In this document: positions 8,147 through 16,216 of the stretch, in pieces
How positions within the stretch are numbered: the stretch's first letter is position 1
Layout of the letters: the number at the start of each line of letters is the position of its first letter
Position numbers and translations under genes: made by a program
Notes under the pieces: model-generated
The model's input: the letters and a program-made list of their open reading frames with translations, nothing else
The model's database searches: none
Told to the model about the DNA's origin: nothing
Assembly: GCA_964652155.1 (NCBI GenBank)
Contig: CAZZBK010000097.1
Location: forward strand, 1-22,855
Source: CAZZBK01 sp964652155
GTDB taxonomy: Bacteria > Planctomycetota > Planctomycetia > Pirellulales > PNKZ01
Length of the DNA stretch: 22,855 nucleotides
Direction: 5' to 3'

Positions 8147-9601
8147 ATGCGGCGAGTGACACATTTCACCCTGCTCAGCGTCCTGTGGCTGCTGCTTACC
8201 GCGCCACTGAGTGCCCAGGTCCCCGCGCTCAACTCGTCTGCCGCCGAACCGTTGGCACTGCCCGCCGCCGAGTCGCGTTACCTGGGTGTCGGCTCTTGCA
8301 CGGCCAGCGCGTGTCACGGTGGTTCGCTCCACGCACCGCAGGCGTGGCAAAGTTCGTACAGCGTTTGGGCCACGCGCGACAAGCATGCCCGCGCGTATCG
8401 AGTGCTCTTCGACCTCCCCGCGCGGCAGATCGTCGCCCGGCTCGATCAGCTCGACGACGTACAACAGGCGAAGCCGTTTGAAGATCGCCGCTGCCTTGGC
8501 TGTCACGCCACGACCGGCAGCGCCGAGCAGCGTGTCCCCAGGCACGTGTTGGTCGACGGCATCAGTTGCGAGGCGTGTCACGGTCCCGCGCGTGATTGGA
8601 TTGCCGTGCACACCTTGAAAAGCTGGGCAACGCTGCCGAGCGCGGAAAAATACAACGACCGCACCGGCATGATCCACACCAAGGACCTCGCCCATCGCGG
8701 GGCGTTGTGCGTCGAGTGTCACGTGGGCTCGCCGCGCGTGGGTCCCGACGGCGTCTCGCGCGACATGAACCACGACATGATCGCGGCTGGGCACCCACGA
8801 CTCAACTTCGAGTTGGCCACGTATCAGGCACTCATGCCGGCGCATTGGAAGCGGTCGAACGACGAGGCCCAAGCCTGGGGACTCGGGCAACTCCTCACCA
8901 CGCAAGCGGCTCTGGACCTGCTGGCGCACCGGGCTGCCGAGGCGGCCGCGAAACCCACGACCGTTTGGCCCGAGTTCTCCGAGTACGATTGCTTCGCCTG
9001 TCACCATGACCTGCGCGGCATGACCCGCAGCCAACAGAGTGCCTTGACGCTGCAGGAACGTGACGCCGCGCATCGCGTCGGCGGCTACCGTTGGGGGAGT
9101 TGGCATCGCGCGCTCACGCCGTTGCTCGCCGAGCGAGAGCAGAGCCCCGAGGCTGCGAACGCTCTGAGTGAGTTGGCCAAAGTCATGTCAAGCTCCGCGC
9201 CCAATCCGCTGGCCGCTCGGACTCTCGCACTTACCGCACGCGATCGACTCGCGCCGTTGGTGACGGCGCTCAACAACAAGCCGCTCGACGCCATCGCCGC
9301 GAAGCAACTGCTCCGCCAACTCGTCGCCGCGCCGCGACTCGACCACTGGGACGACGCCGCGCAGTTGTACCTGGCTTGCGTGGCGCTGAACCTTGCACAG
9401 CCAGAACCGTCGGTCGAATTGCAAGCGGCACTTGATCGCGTGCGCGGCACGCTGCGGTTCCCTAGCGAGGTCACGGAGAACAACGACCGGGCCGCCCCCG
9501 CGCCTCCGGTGTTCTACCTAAGCCCGCGCGACTTCGATCCCTTGAAGTTGACCGACGATTTCAAGCAAATCCAGCGGTTGCTCGACGAGGGGGAGAAATA
9601 A
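8147..9601 (+). CDS. Secreted pentahaem cytochrome, c554-like (CX4CH first site)
   Basis: This 484-residue protein has a Sec signal peptide (cleavage near LSA-QV, residue 23). It has one CX4CH motif (C51, C56, H57) and four CXXCH motifs at residues 116, 141, 188 and 282. Surrounding phrases, DKHARAY, ISCEACHGP, AAGHPRL and DCFACHHD, are typical of the cytochrome c554/c-prime type domain family. About 190 C-terminal residues hold no haem motif and look helical. GAGG five bases before the ATG supports the start. It is a paralogue of the next gene, which begins two bases after its stop. The likely role is a periplasmic or surface electron carrier serving the same chain as the neighbouring b and decahaem cytochromes. 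An enzyme acting on a small nitrogen or sulfur compound cannot be excluded. Confidence 0.87.
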   Translation: MRRVTHFTLLSVLWLLLTAPLSAQVPALNSSAAEPLALPAAESRYLGVGSCTASACHGGSLHAPQAWQSSYSVWATRDKHARAYRVLFDLPARQIVARLDQLDDVQQAKPFEDRRCLGCHATTGSAEQRVPRHVLVDGISCEACHGPARDWIAVHTLKSWATLPSAEKYNDRTGMIHTKDLAHRGALCVECHVGSPRVGPDGVSRDMNHDMIAAGHPRLNFELATYQALMPAHWKRSNDEAQAWGLGQLLTTQAALDLLAHRAAEAAAKPTTVWPEFSEYDCFACHHDLRGMTRSQQSALTLQERDAAHRVGGYRWGSWHRALTPLLAEREQSPEAANALSELAKVMSSSAPNPLAARTLALTARDRLAPLVTALNNKPLDAIAAKQLLRQLVAAPRLDHWDDAAQLYLACVALNLAQPEPSVELQAALDRVRGTLRFPSEVTENNDRAAPAPPVFYLSPRDFDPLKLTDDFKQIQRLLDEGEK

Positions 9602-9603
9602 CC

Positions 9604-11142
9604 ATGCGCGCTCTTGGCATCGTTCTCGCCAGCCTCGTCTCGCTCGTGAGTCTCACGACTGCACGCGCCCAAGCACCCGCCGCCGGCTCCATGAAGCCGG
9701 CATACATTTCTGACAACGAGTGCCAGATTTGCCATTCCAGCGCGAAGATCCCCCAACCCGACGTGAGCAACGTCGGAGCGCGTGTCACGCTGACCGAGTG
9801 GACGCATTGGGAGAAGAAGGACAAGCACGCTCAAGCCTACGCCGTGCTCAAGCAGCCATTGGCGCAGAGCATGGCCAAGCTGCTCCGCTACGACGTGACG
9901 AAAGACGTGCGGTGCCTCAGTTGTCATGTCGGCACCTGCGAGGTCGAGCCGGCCAGCATGGCTGGCGCGCCACCAACGCTGCTCCCACCGCGCAAGTCGC
10001 TCTTGGAGCATGGTGTCAGTTGCCAGGCGTGTCACGGTCCCGCTTCGCGATGGAACGACCCACATCACAAGCCGAAGGACAACAACCCCGAGCAGTACTG
10101 GCCCGAGCAGTCGAACGAGTATCGTGAGTCGCTAGGCTTTTACGACGCGCGTGAGCCGATCAAACGTGCCGAGCTGTGCTTGTCGTGTCACCAGGGGCAT
10201 GCCGCACAGGGCAAAGTGATCACGCACGAGATGTACGCGGCGGGTCACCCTCCCTTGGGCGGCTTCAATGTCGACATCTTCGCGCAGGCCATGCCCAGTC
10301 ATGGCAAGCCGCTCGCCGAGCGTCCGGATCTGCTCAAGCGTCACGGCCTCCGCGCCGACGAGTCGCATGCCGCTCGCGCGCTGCTCACCACGAGCGCCGT
10401 GGCTTTGCGAGAAGCGGTGCGCATGCTCGCCGACGAGACGGTGTCCGACGGCGGTCGACACCCGAAGGCCAAGGACGCCGCTGATCCGGTGACCGTCTGG
10501 CCTGAGCTGGCACTGTTCGACTGCGCGGCGTGTCATCATGAGTTGCGCGTGCCCAGCGACCGAACGTCACGGTCGTTGGGCATGCTCCCCGGTCGGCCAT
10601 CGCTCCGCGCGTGGCCCGTGAGTCTGTCGTCGGCTGTCGACGCGCAGAGCCCGCAGGCGCTTGCCCCGCTGATCCAGGCGCTCAATCGCCAGCCATTTGG
10701 CCGCCGCGAGGTCGTGCATCAGGCCGCGATCGACAGCCTCTCGGGTCTCGACGTGCAGTTAAAAACCCTCCGTCAGGCAGAACTTCGTCGCGCCGATAAT
10801 TTATCCCGACTGGCGGACTGGATCGATTTGGGCCGGCGTCAGGCACATGATTTCGAGTCGGCCCGGCAATGGAGTTGGGCCATGCTCAACCTGTGGCAGG
10901 AATTGATTGCGGACCGCAGCGCACTTACGCCCGAGCAGCGTGCCGCCGCGGACCCGATCATCGCGGAGCTCACGAGCACTTTGCAATTGAATCTCGCGTC
11001 GACCTCGGCTTCGCCCCCTGCGCCAAGCACGACTGGGGTCATGGACGCCGTGCAGGCACAGCTTTCCGCCGCTCACGCCTTTCGGCTCGAAGCGTATCAG
11101 GCGCTACTCAAATCGCTCCGCCAAGCGCTGTCCGCGACGTAG
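9604..11142 (+). CDS. Secreted pentahaem cytochrome, c554-like (paralogue)
   Basis: This 512-residue protein has a Sec signal peptide (cleavage near ARA-QA, residue 23) and five CXXCH motifs at residues 40, 104, 140, 192 and 307. It follows the preceding protein block for block: DKHAQAY, then RCLSCH, VSCQACHGP, LCLSCH, AAGHP, TVWPE and DCAACHH, then a haem-free helical C-terminal part (about 200 residues). The main difference is at haem site 1, which is CXXCH here and CX4CH in the neighbour. GAGGGGGAG (9587-9595), inside the end of the previous gene, is a strong ribosome binding site eight bases before the ATG, and the two genes are almost certainly co-transcribed. The likely role is a soluble electron carrier or partner subunit of its paralogue. 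Confidence 0.88.
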   Translation: MRALGIVLASLVSLVSLTTARAQAPAAGSMKPAYISDNECQICHSSAKIPQPDVSNVGARVTLTEWTHWEKKDKHAQAYAVLKQPLAQSMAKLLRYDVTKDVRCLSCHVGTCEVEPASMAGAPPTLLPPRKSLLEHGVSCQACHGPASRWNDPHHKPKDNNPEQYWPEQSNEYRESLGFYDAREPIKRAELCLSCHQGHAAQGKVITHEMYAAGHPPLGGFNVDIFAQAMPSHGKPLAERPDLLKRHGLRADESHAARALLTTSAVALREAVRMLADETVSDGGRHPKAKDAADPVTVWPELALFDCAACHHELRVPSDRTSRSLGMLPGRPSLRAWPVSLSSAVDAQSPQALAPLIQALNRQPFGRREVVHQAAIDSLSGLDVQLKTLRQAELRRADNLSRLADWIDLGRRQAHDFESARQWSWAMLNLWQELIADRSALTPEQRAAADPIIAELTSTLQLNLASTSASPPAPSTTGVMDAVQAQLSAAHAFRLEAYQALLKSLRQALSAT

Positions 11143-11191
11143 CCCAACGACCACGCGCTGGCATTCGTCGCGGTAGTGCGGTAGGGTAGTT

Positions 11192-11209
11192 GGAACAGAT
11201 TTTTGTTCC
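11192..11209. promoter_or_regulatory. Inverted repeat upstream of serine hydrolase, candidate operator
   Basis: GGAACA (11192-11197) and TGTTCC (11204-11209) form a perfect six-base inverted repeat around GATTTT, 17 bases before the ATG at 11227. The size and position suit a repressor site or a small mRNA hairpin. A possible in-frame TTG start at 11203 would fall inside it, which argues against that start. No regulator is identified. Confidence 0.3.
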
Positions 11210-11226
11210 TGACGGACGATTCACAC

Positions 11227-12432
11227 ATGTCGAGGCTCATGATGCAACGACGACGGTTCTGCGCACTGCTATTGTCCACGCTGATTGTGTTTCCGGTTGC
11301 GGTCACTGGGGCCGACAACAGCAACATCACAGCGACGTTCCAATCGTTTGTCGAGAACGGCGAGCTGTCGGGCGTCGTGACGTTCGTGGGCAACAAGCAA
11401 GGCGTGGTCGACGTGCAGGTGCTCGGGCTCTCTGACATCGAAGCCAAACGCCCCATGCAGCGCGACACGATCTTTCGCATCGCTTCGATGACCAAGCCGA
11501 TCACGGCACTGGCCATCATGCAACTGGTCGAGCAAGGGAAGGTCTACGTCGACGACGCGGTCGAGAAGTACCTGAGCGACTTTCAAGGGCAGATGCTGCT
11601 TGCGGCGCGCGACAACGACACCGTTACGCTCCGCAAGCCGGCGCGGGCCATCACCGTGCGCGATTTATTGACGCACACCTCGGGCCTGCCCAATTACCCT
11701 CGCGGCATGGCCGACGTGTACCAAAAACGCAATCGCACGCTCAACGAAACGACCATCGCCATCAGCCAATCGCCGCTGATGTTCGAGCCCGGGTCGAAAT
11801 GGAGCTACTGCAACCCGGGCATCGACACCTTGGGACGGATCATCGAAGTGGTCTCGGGGCTATCGTATGACAAGTACTTGGCGAAGCACATCTTTGCGCC
11901 GCTGGGAATGGTCGACACGACACCGTACCCCACGGCCGAACAGTTGAAGCGCCTCGCCGTGACGTATGACCGCAAAGACGGCAAGCTGCTCGCCGCGCCG
12001 GGGGGCGTGCTCGATTATACCACCGAGGCCATGCACCCTGTGCCTGCCGGTGGACTCTTTAGCACTGGCGACGACCTTGCCAAGCTCTACCAATGCCTGC
12101 TCAACCAAGGTACGCTCGGCGGACAACGGATCATCGGCGAGAAAACGCTCGCCGAGATGACCCGCAATCATACCGGTGAGTTGAAGGCGGGCTTCATCGA
12201 CGGCAGCCAATGGGGTTATGGCTTTGGTCTGGTCGGCGAGCCCCAGGGTGCGACCGAGAATTTGTCGCGCGGCAGCTACGGTCATGGCGGCGCGTACGGC
12301 ACGCAGGGTTGGATCGACCCACACAAAGGGGTTTTTACCATTCTGCTCATTCAGCGCACCGGACTAGCCCGCGGCGACAGCTCGGCCATCCGCAAGGCGC
12401 TGCACGACGCCTCGGTGCAAATCGTTAAATAG
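11227..12432 (+). CDS. Secreted serine hydrolase, beta-lactamase/S12 esterase family
   Basis: This roughly 401-residue protein is of the beta-lactamase-related (PF00144) class, which covers D-aminopeptidases, esterases and penicillin-binding-protein relatives. Visible catalytic motifs are S-M-T-K (S87, K90; the SXXK nucleophile and base), Y194-C-N196 (the YXN motif) and H353-G-G near the C-terminus (the third motif, HGG instead of KTG). The HGG form is commoner in esterase-like members than in true beta-lactamases. A signal peptide follows the basic MQRRR stretch. The start is uncertain: ATGs lie at 11227, 11239 and 11242, and GAGG at 11231-11234 would best serve 11242. It follows the cytochrome run by 84 bases but is not obviously related to it. 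Its 3' end converges on msrBA. Substrate unknown. Confidence 0.87.
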   Translation: MSRLMMQRRRFCALLLSTLIVFPVAVTGADNSNITATFQSFVENGELSGVVTFVGNKQGVVDVQVLGLSDIEAKRPMQRDTIFRIASMTKPITALAIMQLVEQGKVYVDDAVEKYLSDFQGQMLLAARDNDTVTLRKPARAITVRDLLTHTSGLPNYPRGMADVYQKRNRTLNETTIAISQSPLMFEPGSKWSYCNPGIDTLGRIIEVVSGLSYDKYLAKHIFAPLGMVDTTPYPTAEQLKRLAVTYDRKDGKLLAAPGGVLDYTTEAMHPVPAGGLFSTGDDLAKLYQCLLNQGTLGGQRIIGEKTLAEMTRNHTGELKAGFIDGSQWGYGFGLVGEPQGATENLSRGSYGHGGAYGTQGWIDPHKGVFTILLIQRTGLARGDSSAIRKALHDASVQIVK

Positions 12433-12450
12433 TGGGCGACACCGGCCCAC
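12432..12450. terminator. Hairpin between convergent genes, candidate bidirectional terminator
   Basis: GTGGGC (12432-12437) and GCCCAC (12445-12450) form a perfect six-base GC-rich stem with a seven-base loop. It starts on the last base of the serine hydrolase stop codon, in the 39-base gap before the 3' end of msrBA on the other strand. No T run follows on either strand, so termination is inferred from placement. Confidence 0.4.
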
Positions 12451-12471
12451 GATGAACCCTCGGAGCAGGAC

Positions 12472-13518
12472 TTAAGAGGACGATGGATTGCGAGCGAGGC
12501 CGCTGTGTTTCTCGCGCACCTGACATGCCTTGCGAAGGGCATGCATCGCAATATAAGGCTCGCTGGGATGTAACTGAGCATAGCCTTGATGATAGGGCTC
12601 GGCCGGGTAATAGGCCGTGAGTGGCTCCAGGGTGGTGACGATCGGCCGCGAGAATTTATGCGACTGTTCAAGCTGGGCGATTTTCTGTTCAGCAGCCTGA
12701 CGTTGTGACGCATCGGCATAAAAAATCGCCGAGCGGTATTGCGTGCCGACGTCATGCCCTTGGCGATTGAGTTGCGTGGGGTCATGGGCATCGAAAAACA
12801 CGTCGAGCAGTTGGTCGAGCGTGATCTGCCGCGGATCATATGTGATGCGAATCACTTCGGCGTGACCCGTATTTCCCTCGCAGACTTGCCGATACGAGGC
12901 GGTCTCTTTGCTGCCGCCGGCATAGCCGCTCTCGACATCGCTCACGCCGAGAAGCTGCTCGAAAACGGCTTCGGTGCACCAGAAACACCCACCGGCGAGA
13001 ACGAGCGAGGACGACGCTTGATGTTCTGTTGCGCCAGCGTCGGCCGCAGGTTCGGCGAGCGCGGCCAAGGCATCGTTGGGCGTGAACAGCAGTGACTCGG
13101 AATTGAGACAGAACCGCAAACCGGTCGGACGCGGCCCGTCGTCGAAGACATGTCCTAGGTGACCATCGCAACGCGCGCAGACGATCTCGCTCCGCAACAT
13201 GCCGTGGCTCGCATCGCGATGTTCGAGCACATTGCCTTCGGCGATCGGCTGAAAGAAGCTCGGCCAGCCCGTGCCCGAGTTGAACTTGGCGTTCGAGGCG
13301 AACAGCGGCAACGAGCAACCGGCACAGGTGTAAACCCCGGCCAGTTTGTTGTCCAACAGCGTGCCGCAGAACGGCCGCTCGGTCCCTTGCTTGCGGAGGA
13401 CGCGGAACTGTTCGGGCGAAAGCCGCTCGCGCCACTGCTCATCGCTCAGGGTGACCTTTGCGCACTCGATGGGGCCGACAAGTTGCCCCTGACGATTGAA
13501 GACCGACACGGCTGGCAT
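12472..13518 (-). CDS. msrBA: Bifunctional methionine sulfoxide reductase, MsrB-MsrA fusion
   Basis: This 348-residue fusion reduces both R (MsrB) and S (MsrA) epimers of methionine sulfoxide in proteins. The MsrB domain (about residues 20-148) has zinc-binding pairs C65/C68 and C114/C117, the GTGWPSF phrase and the catalytic Cys in RFCLNS (C137). After a linker, the MsrA domain (about 172-330) has the nucleophile in GGCFWC (C178), then GYAGG, TGHAE, DVGTQYRS and EPYHQGY. The order B then A is the reverse of the common MsrA-MsrB fusion. No signal peptide is seen, so it should act in the cytoplasm, probably repairing oxidised proteins in an organism with a heavy haem load (inference). The ATG at 13518 is chosen because GAGGTG lies six bases upstream; a GTG at 13527 overlaps that site. 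It is the only minus-strand gene of the window. Confidence 0.95.
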   Translation of the reverse strand: MPAVSVFNRQGQLVGPIECAKVTLSDEQWRERLSPEQFRVLRKQGTERPFCGTLLDNKLAGVYTCAGCSLPLFASNAKFNSGTGWPSFFQPIAEGNVLEHRDASHGMLRSEIVCARCDGHLGHVFDDGPRPTGLRFCLNSESLLFTPNDALAALAEPAADAGATEHQASSSLVLAGGCFWCTEAVFEQLLGVSDVESGYAGGSKETASYRQVCEGNTGHAEVIRITYDPRQITLDQLLDVFFDAHDPTQLNRQGHDVGTQYRSAIFYADASQRQAAEQKIAQLEQSHKFSRPIVTTLEPLTAYYPAEPYHQGYAQLHPSEPYIAMHALRKACQVREKHSGLARNPSSS

Positions 13519-13524
13519 GGTCGA

Positions 13525-13530
13525 CACCTC
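13525..13530 (-). promoter_or_regulatory. Ribosome binding site of msrBA
   Basis: On the minus strand GAGGTG ends six bases before the ATG at 13518. It decides between this ATG and the GTG at 13527, which overlaps the site. Confidence 0.6.
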
Positions 13531-13631
13531 GTGATCACTGGGCAGGGAACGTTATGGCGCGGCTGACTCGCGGAGAGCTATTTTAGCCACTTTCGACCTC
13601 AACATGCCATGCACGGCCTCGTAATTCAGGG

Positions 13632-13649
13632 CCAGGCGACCTTGCCTGG
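13632..13649. repeat. Inverted repeat in the divergent intergenic region
   Basis: CCAGGC (13632-13637) and GCCTGG (13644-13649) are perfect complements with a six-base spacer, about 35 bases upstream of the candidate -10 box. It could be an operator or a hairpin. No matching regulator is present in the window. Confidence 0.3.
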
Positions 13650-13737
13650 TGGAAAATGATTTCGTGTTCAAGCCGCCCATCCGTTAGAATAAGTAGGCCG
13701 ACCTGCCATCCGCACTCCTCGTGCTTTGCACACCGCC

Positions 13738-16182
13738 ATGATTACCTCTCGGTCGATGATCTGGGCGTTTACGCTGCTCGTGAGCGCCGTCGTATTCTTA
13801 TTCGGCCTGCCATCATCCTTGCGCGCTGACGATCCGCTCGCGCTCGACCTCCAACGAGTGAACGACCAAATCCAACCGTTCTTAACCAAGCATTGCCAAG
13901 CGTGTCACGGCAACGACAAGCCCAAGGGTAAATTCCGGATCGATCAACTTTCGGTCGATCTGTCAAAACTAGCTCATCGCGAGCAATGGCTTGCCGTGGC
14001 GGAGCAACTCAAGACCGGCGCGATGCCTCCGGACGACAAACCCCGTCCACCAGCCAACGAGGTGCGGACGATCGCCGACTGGCTTGCGGGGCGCGTGACC
14101 GCCGCGGAAAACGAGCTTCGCAATCGCTCGGGACGCACGGTGCTCCGGCGACTCAACCGATTCGAATACGAAAACACGATCAACGACCTGCTGGGGATCA
14201 AGGCCAACCTGCGCGAACAACTGCCGCAGGACGGCATGGCCAACGGATTTGATAACGCCGGCGCGGCGCATCACACATCGGCGTTCTTGATGGAGAAGTA
14301 CCTGGAGGCCGCCGACACGGCCTTGAACCTGGCCATTGCGAATCGCCCCAAGCCGCCGCTCAAACTCCAGCAGCGATACAGCCTCAAAGAATCGCATCCG
14401 GTCCGCACGACAACCGAGAAGGTGTATCGTTTTCTGGACGACACCGTGGTTTGTTTCTGCTCGTCGGCTTGGCACAATGTTGGCGTCAGCAAGTTTTATC
14501 CGCAGGAAGGTGGCTTCTATCGCTTTCGCATTTCGGCGTCGGGCTATCAAAGCGCGGGCAAGAGCGTCACCTATCGCGTGATCGCCGGCAACTCACGGCT
14601 CACGGGCAAGGACGGCCTGGTTGGCTACTATGACGCCCAAAGCGATGAGCCGACCGTCGTCGAGTTTGTGCGGTACATGGAGCCGCGCACCACGATCAGC
14701 ATTCTACCCTACGGCCTCACGTCGGCGCAAGCAGTGAACAAAGTTGGCGCGGACACATGGGACGGTCCGGGCTTGGCTGTCCACTGGGTCGAGGTCGAAG
14801 GGCCGCTGTACGATCAATGGCCCCCCGCTAGTCACCGGGGTATATTTGGCGAACTGGATCGCAAGCCCGCCCCGATTTATAACTTCAGCGATCGCGTCGA
14901 GGTGGTGTCGGCCGACCCGCTCACCGATGCTCAACGGTTGTTACGCGACTTCATGCGTCGCGCGTTTCGCCGCGAGGTGACGAGCGACGACGTCACGCCG
15001 TTCGTCGCCATCGTGCAGGCCAAGCAAGCCGATGGTTACACCTACGAGCAAGCGATGCGTGCCGCGTTCAAAGGGGTGCTCATCTCGCCCGAGTTTTTGT
15101 TCCTGCGTGAACATCCCGGGCCACTCGACGATTTTGCGCTCGCCAGCCGGTTGTCGTATTTCTTGTGGAGCACGATGCCCGACGAGGAGTTGCTCGCGCT
15201 GGCCGCGAAAGGGGAGTTGAAACGATCCGCGACGCTCCGCGAGCAGGTCGAGCGGATGCTCAAGCACCCGAAGGCTACGGCATTGACCGAAAATTTTGTC
15301 GGCCAGTGGTTGGCGCTGCGCGAGATCGACTCGACCGAGCCGAGCCACATTCTGTACCCCGAGTTTGACCACCTGCTCAAGGTGTCGATGATTCGCGAGA
15401 CCGAACTCTTTTTCGAGGAGTTGCTCAAAGGCGATCTGAGCGTCGCCAACTTTGTGTCGTGCGACTTCTCGATGCTCAACGGCCGGTTGGGCAAGCACTA
15501 CGGCATTGATGGCTTGGATGGCTGGGAGTTTCGCCGCACCCTGCTGCCTCCCGACAGTCATCGGGGCGGCGTGCTTACGATGGCCAGCGTGCTCAAGGTG
15601 ACCGCCAACGGGACCACGACCTCGCCGGTGTTGCGTGGTGCCTGGGTATTGGATCGCATTTTGGGGACGCCCCCTTCGCCGCCGCCTGACGACGTGCCGG
15701 TGATCGAGCCCGATATTCGCGGCGCGTCGACGATTCGCGAGCAGTTGGCCAAGCACCGTTCGGTCGTCGCCTGCGCCAGTTGCCATGTGACGATCGACCC
15801 GCCCGGCTTCGCCTTGGAAAGTTTCGACTGTATTGGCGGCTGGCGCGAGCATTATCGCGTGACGGGCAGTGGCGCAACGGTGATTATCGACGGTCGGCGG
15901 ATGGCGTATCATCGGGGCAAGCCGGTCGACCCATCCGACGTGCTCTCCGACGGCAGTCGTTTTCAGAACGTCGATGAGTTCAAGCGATTGCTGCTGCGCG
16001 ACAAAGACCAATTGACCCGCGCGGTGGCGACCAAATTATTAACCTACGCGACGGGAGCGGCCCCCACGGCGGTCGACAAGCCGGAGATCGAACGGATCGT
16101 CGGCGTGGTTCGCAAGCAGGACTATGGCTTGCGCAGTTTGCTTCACGAGGTTGTGCAGAGCTCCTTGTTCCTGAAGAAGTAG
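13738..16182 (+). CDS. Planctomycete PSCyt1 / DUF1587-1595-1592-1588-1585 protein
   Basis: This roughly 814-residue secreted protein has a signal peptide ending near SLRA-DD (residue 30). Domains in order are: planctomycete cytochrome c (PSCyt1) with CQACH at 53-57 and a probable axial Met in GAMPPDD (M96); DUF1587 (LNRFEYENTINDLLG, about 140); DUF1595 (LRDFMRRAFRREVT, about 400); DUF1592 (about 455-585, with SPEFLFLRE and SYFLWSTMPDEEL); DUF1588 (about 600-700, with TANGTTTSPVLRG and a second CXXCH, CASCH at 679-683); and DUF1585 at the C-terminus. The length and order are normal for this family, which is massively expanded in Planctomycetota. Its reaction is not established. It is followed after 34 bases by a DUF1552 gene, its usual partner. 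The ATG at 13738 is preferred over the in-frame TTG at 13726 because it begins a normal signal peptide. Confidence 0.93.
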   Translation: MITSRSMIWAFTLLVSAVVFLFGLPSSLRADDPLALDLQRVNDQIQPFLTKHCQACHGNDKPKGKFRIDQLSVDLSKLAHREQWLAVAEQLKTGAMPPDDKPRPPANEVRTIADWLAGRVTAAENELRNRSGRTVLRRLNRFEYENTINDLLGIKANLREQLPQDGMANGFDNAGAAHHTSAFLMEKYLEAADTALNLAIANRPKPPLKLQQRYSLKESHPVRTTTEKVYRFLDDTVVCFCSSAWHNVGVSKFYPQEGGFYRFRISASGYQSAGKSVTYRVIAGNSRLTGKDGLVGYYDAQSDEPTVVEFVRYMEPRTTISILPYGLTSAQAVNKVGADTWDGPGLAVHWVEVEGPLYDQWPPASHRGIFGELDRKPAPIYNFSDRVEVVSADPLTDAQRLLRDFMRRAFRREVTSDDVTPFVAIVQAKQADGYTYEQAMRAAFKGVLISPEFLFLREHPGPLDDFALASRLSYFLWSTMPDEELLALAAKGELKRSATLREQVERMLKHPKATALTENFVGQWLALREIDSTEPSHILYPEFDHLLKVSMIRETELFFEELLKGDLSVANFVSCDFSMLNGRLGKHYGIDGLDGWEFRRTLLPPDSHRGGVLTMASVLKVTANGTTTSPVLRGAWVLDRILGTPPSPPPDDVPVIEPDIRGASTIREQLAKHRSVVACASCHVTIDPPGFALESFDCIGGWREHYRVTGSGATVIIDGRRMAYHRGKPVDPSDVLSDGSRFQNVDEFKRLLLRDKDQLTRAVATKLLTYATGAAPTAVDKPEIERIVGVVRKQDYGLRSLLHEVVQSSLFLKK

Positions 16183-16216
16183 TGCGGCGGTTATCCGAAG
16201 CATTTTTTAGCACTGA

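Larger units (their letters stand above)
13519..13737. other. Divergent intergenic region between msrBA and the PSCyt1 gene
   Basis: These 219 bases must hold the promoters of both flanking transcripts. Reading rightward, TAGAAT (13685-13690) is one mismatch from a -10 box, but the upstream -35 match is poor. Reading leftward, a TAAAAT sits about 60 bases before the msrBA start, also without a good -35. No coding sequence is supported. The hairpin at 13632-13649 is the only clear structure. Confidence 0.35.

Noticed and set aside
11203..11226. TTG start extending the serine hydrolase upstream
   Set aside because: The TTG falls in an inverted repeat, has no ribosome binding site and would add acidic residues before a normal signal peptide.
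14941..16011. 356-codon minus-strand frame within the PSCyt1/DUF1592 gene
   Set aside because: The sense strand has a complete, recognisable multi-domain protein; the antisense product has no recognisable feature.
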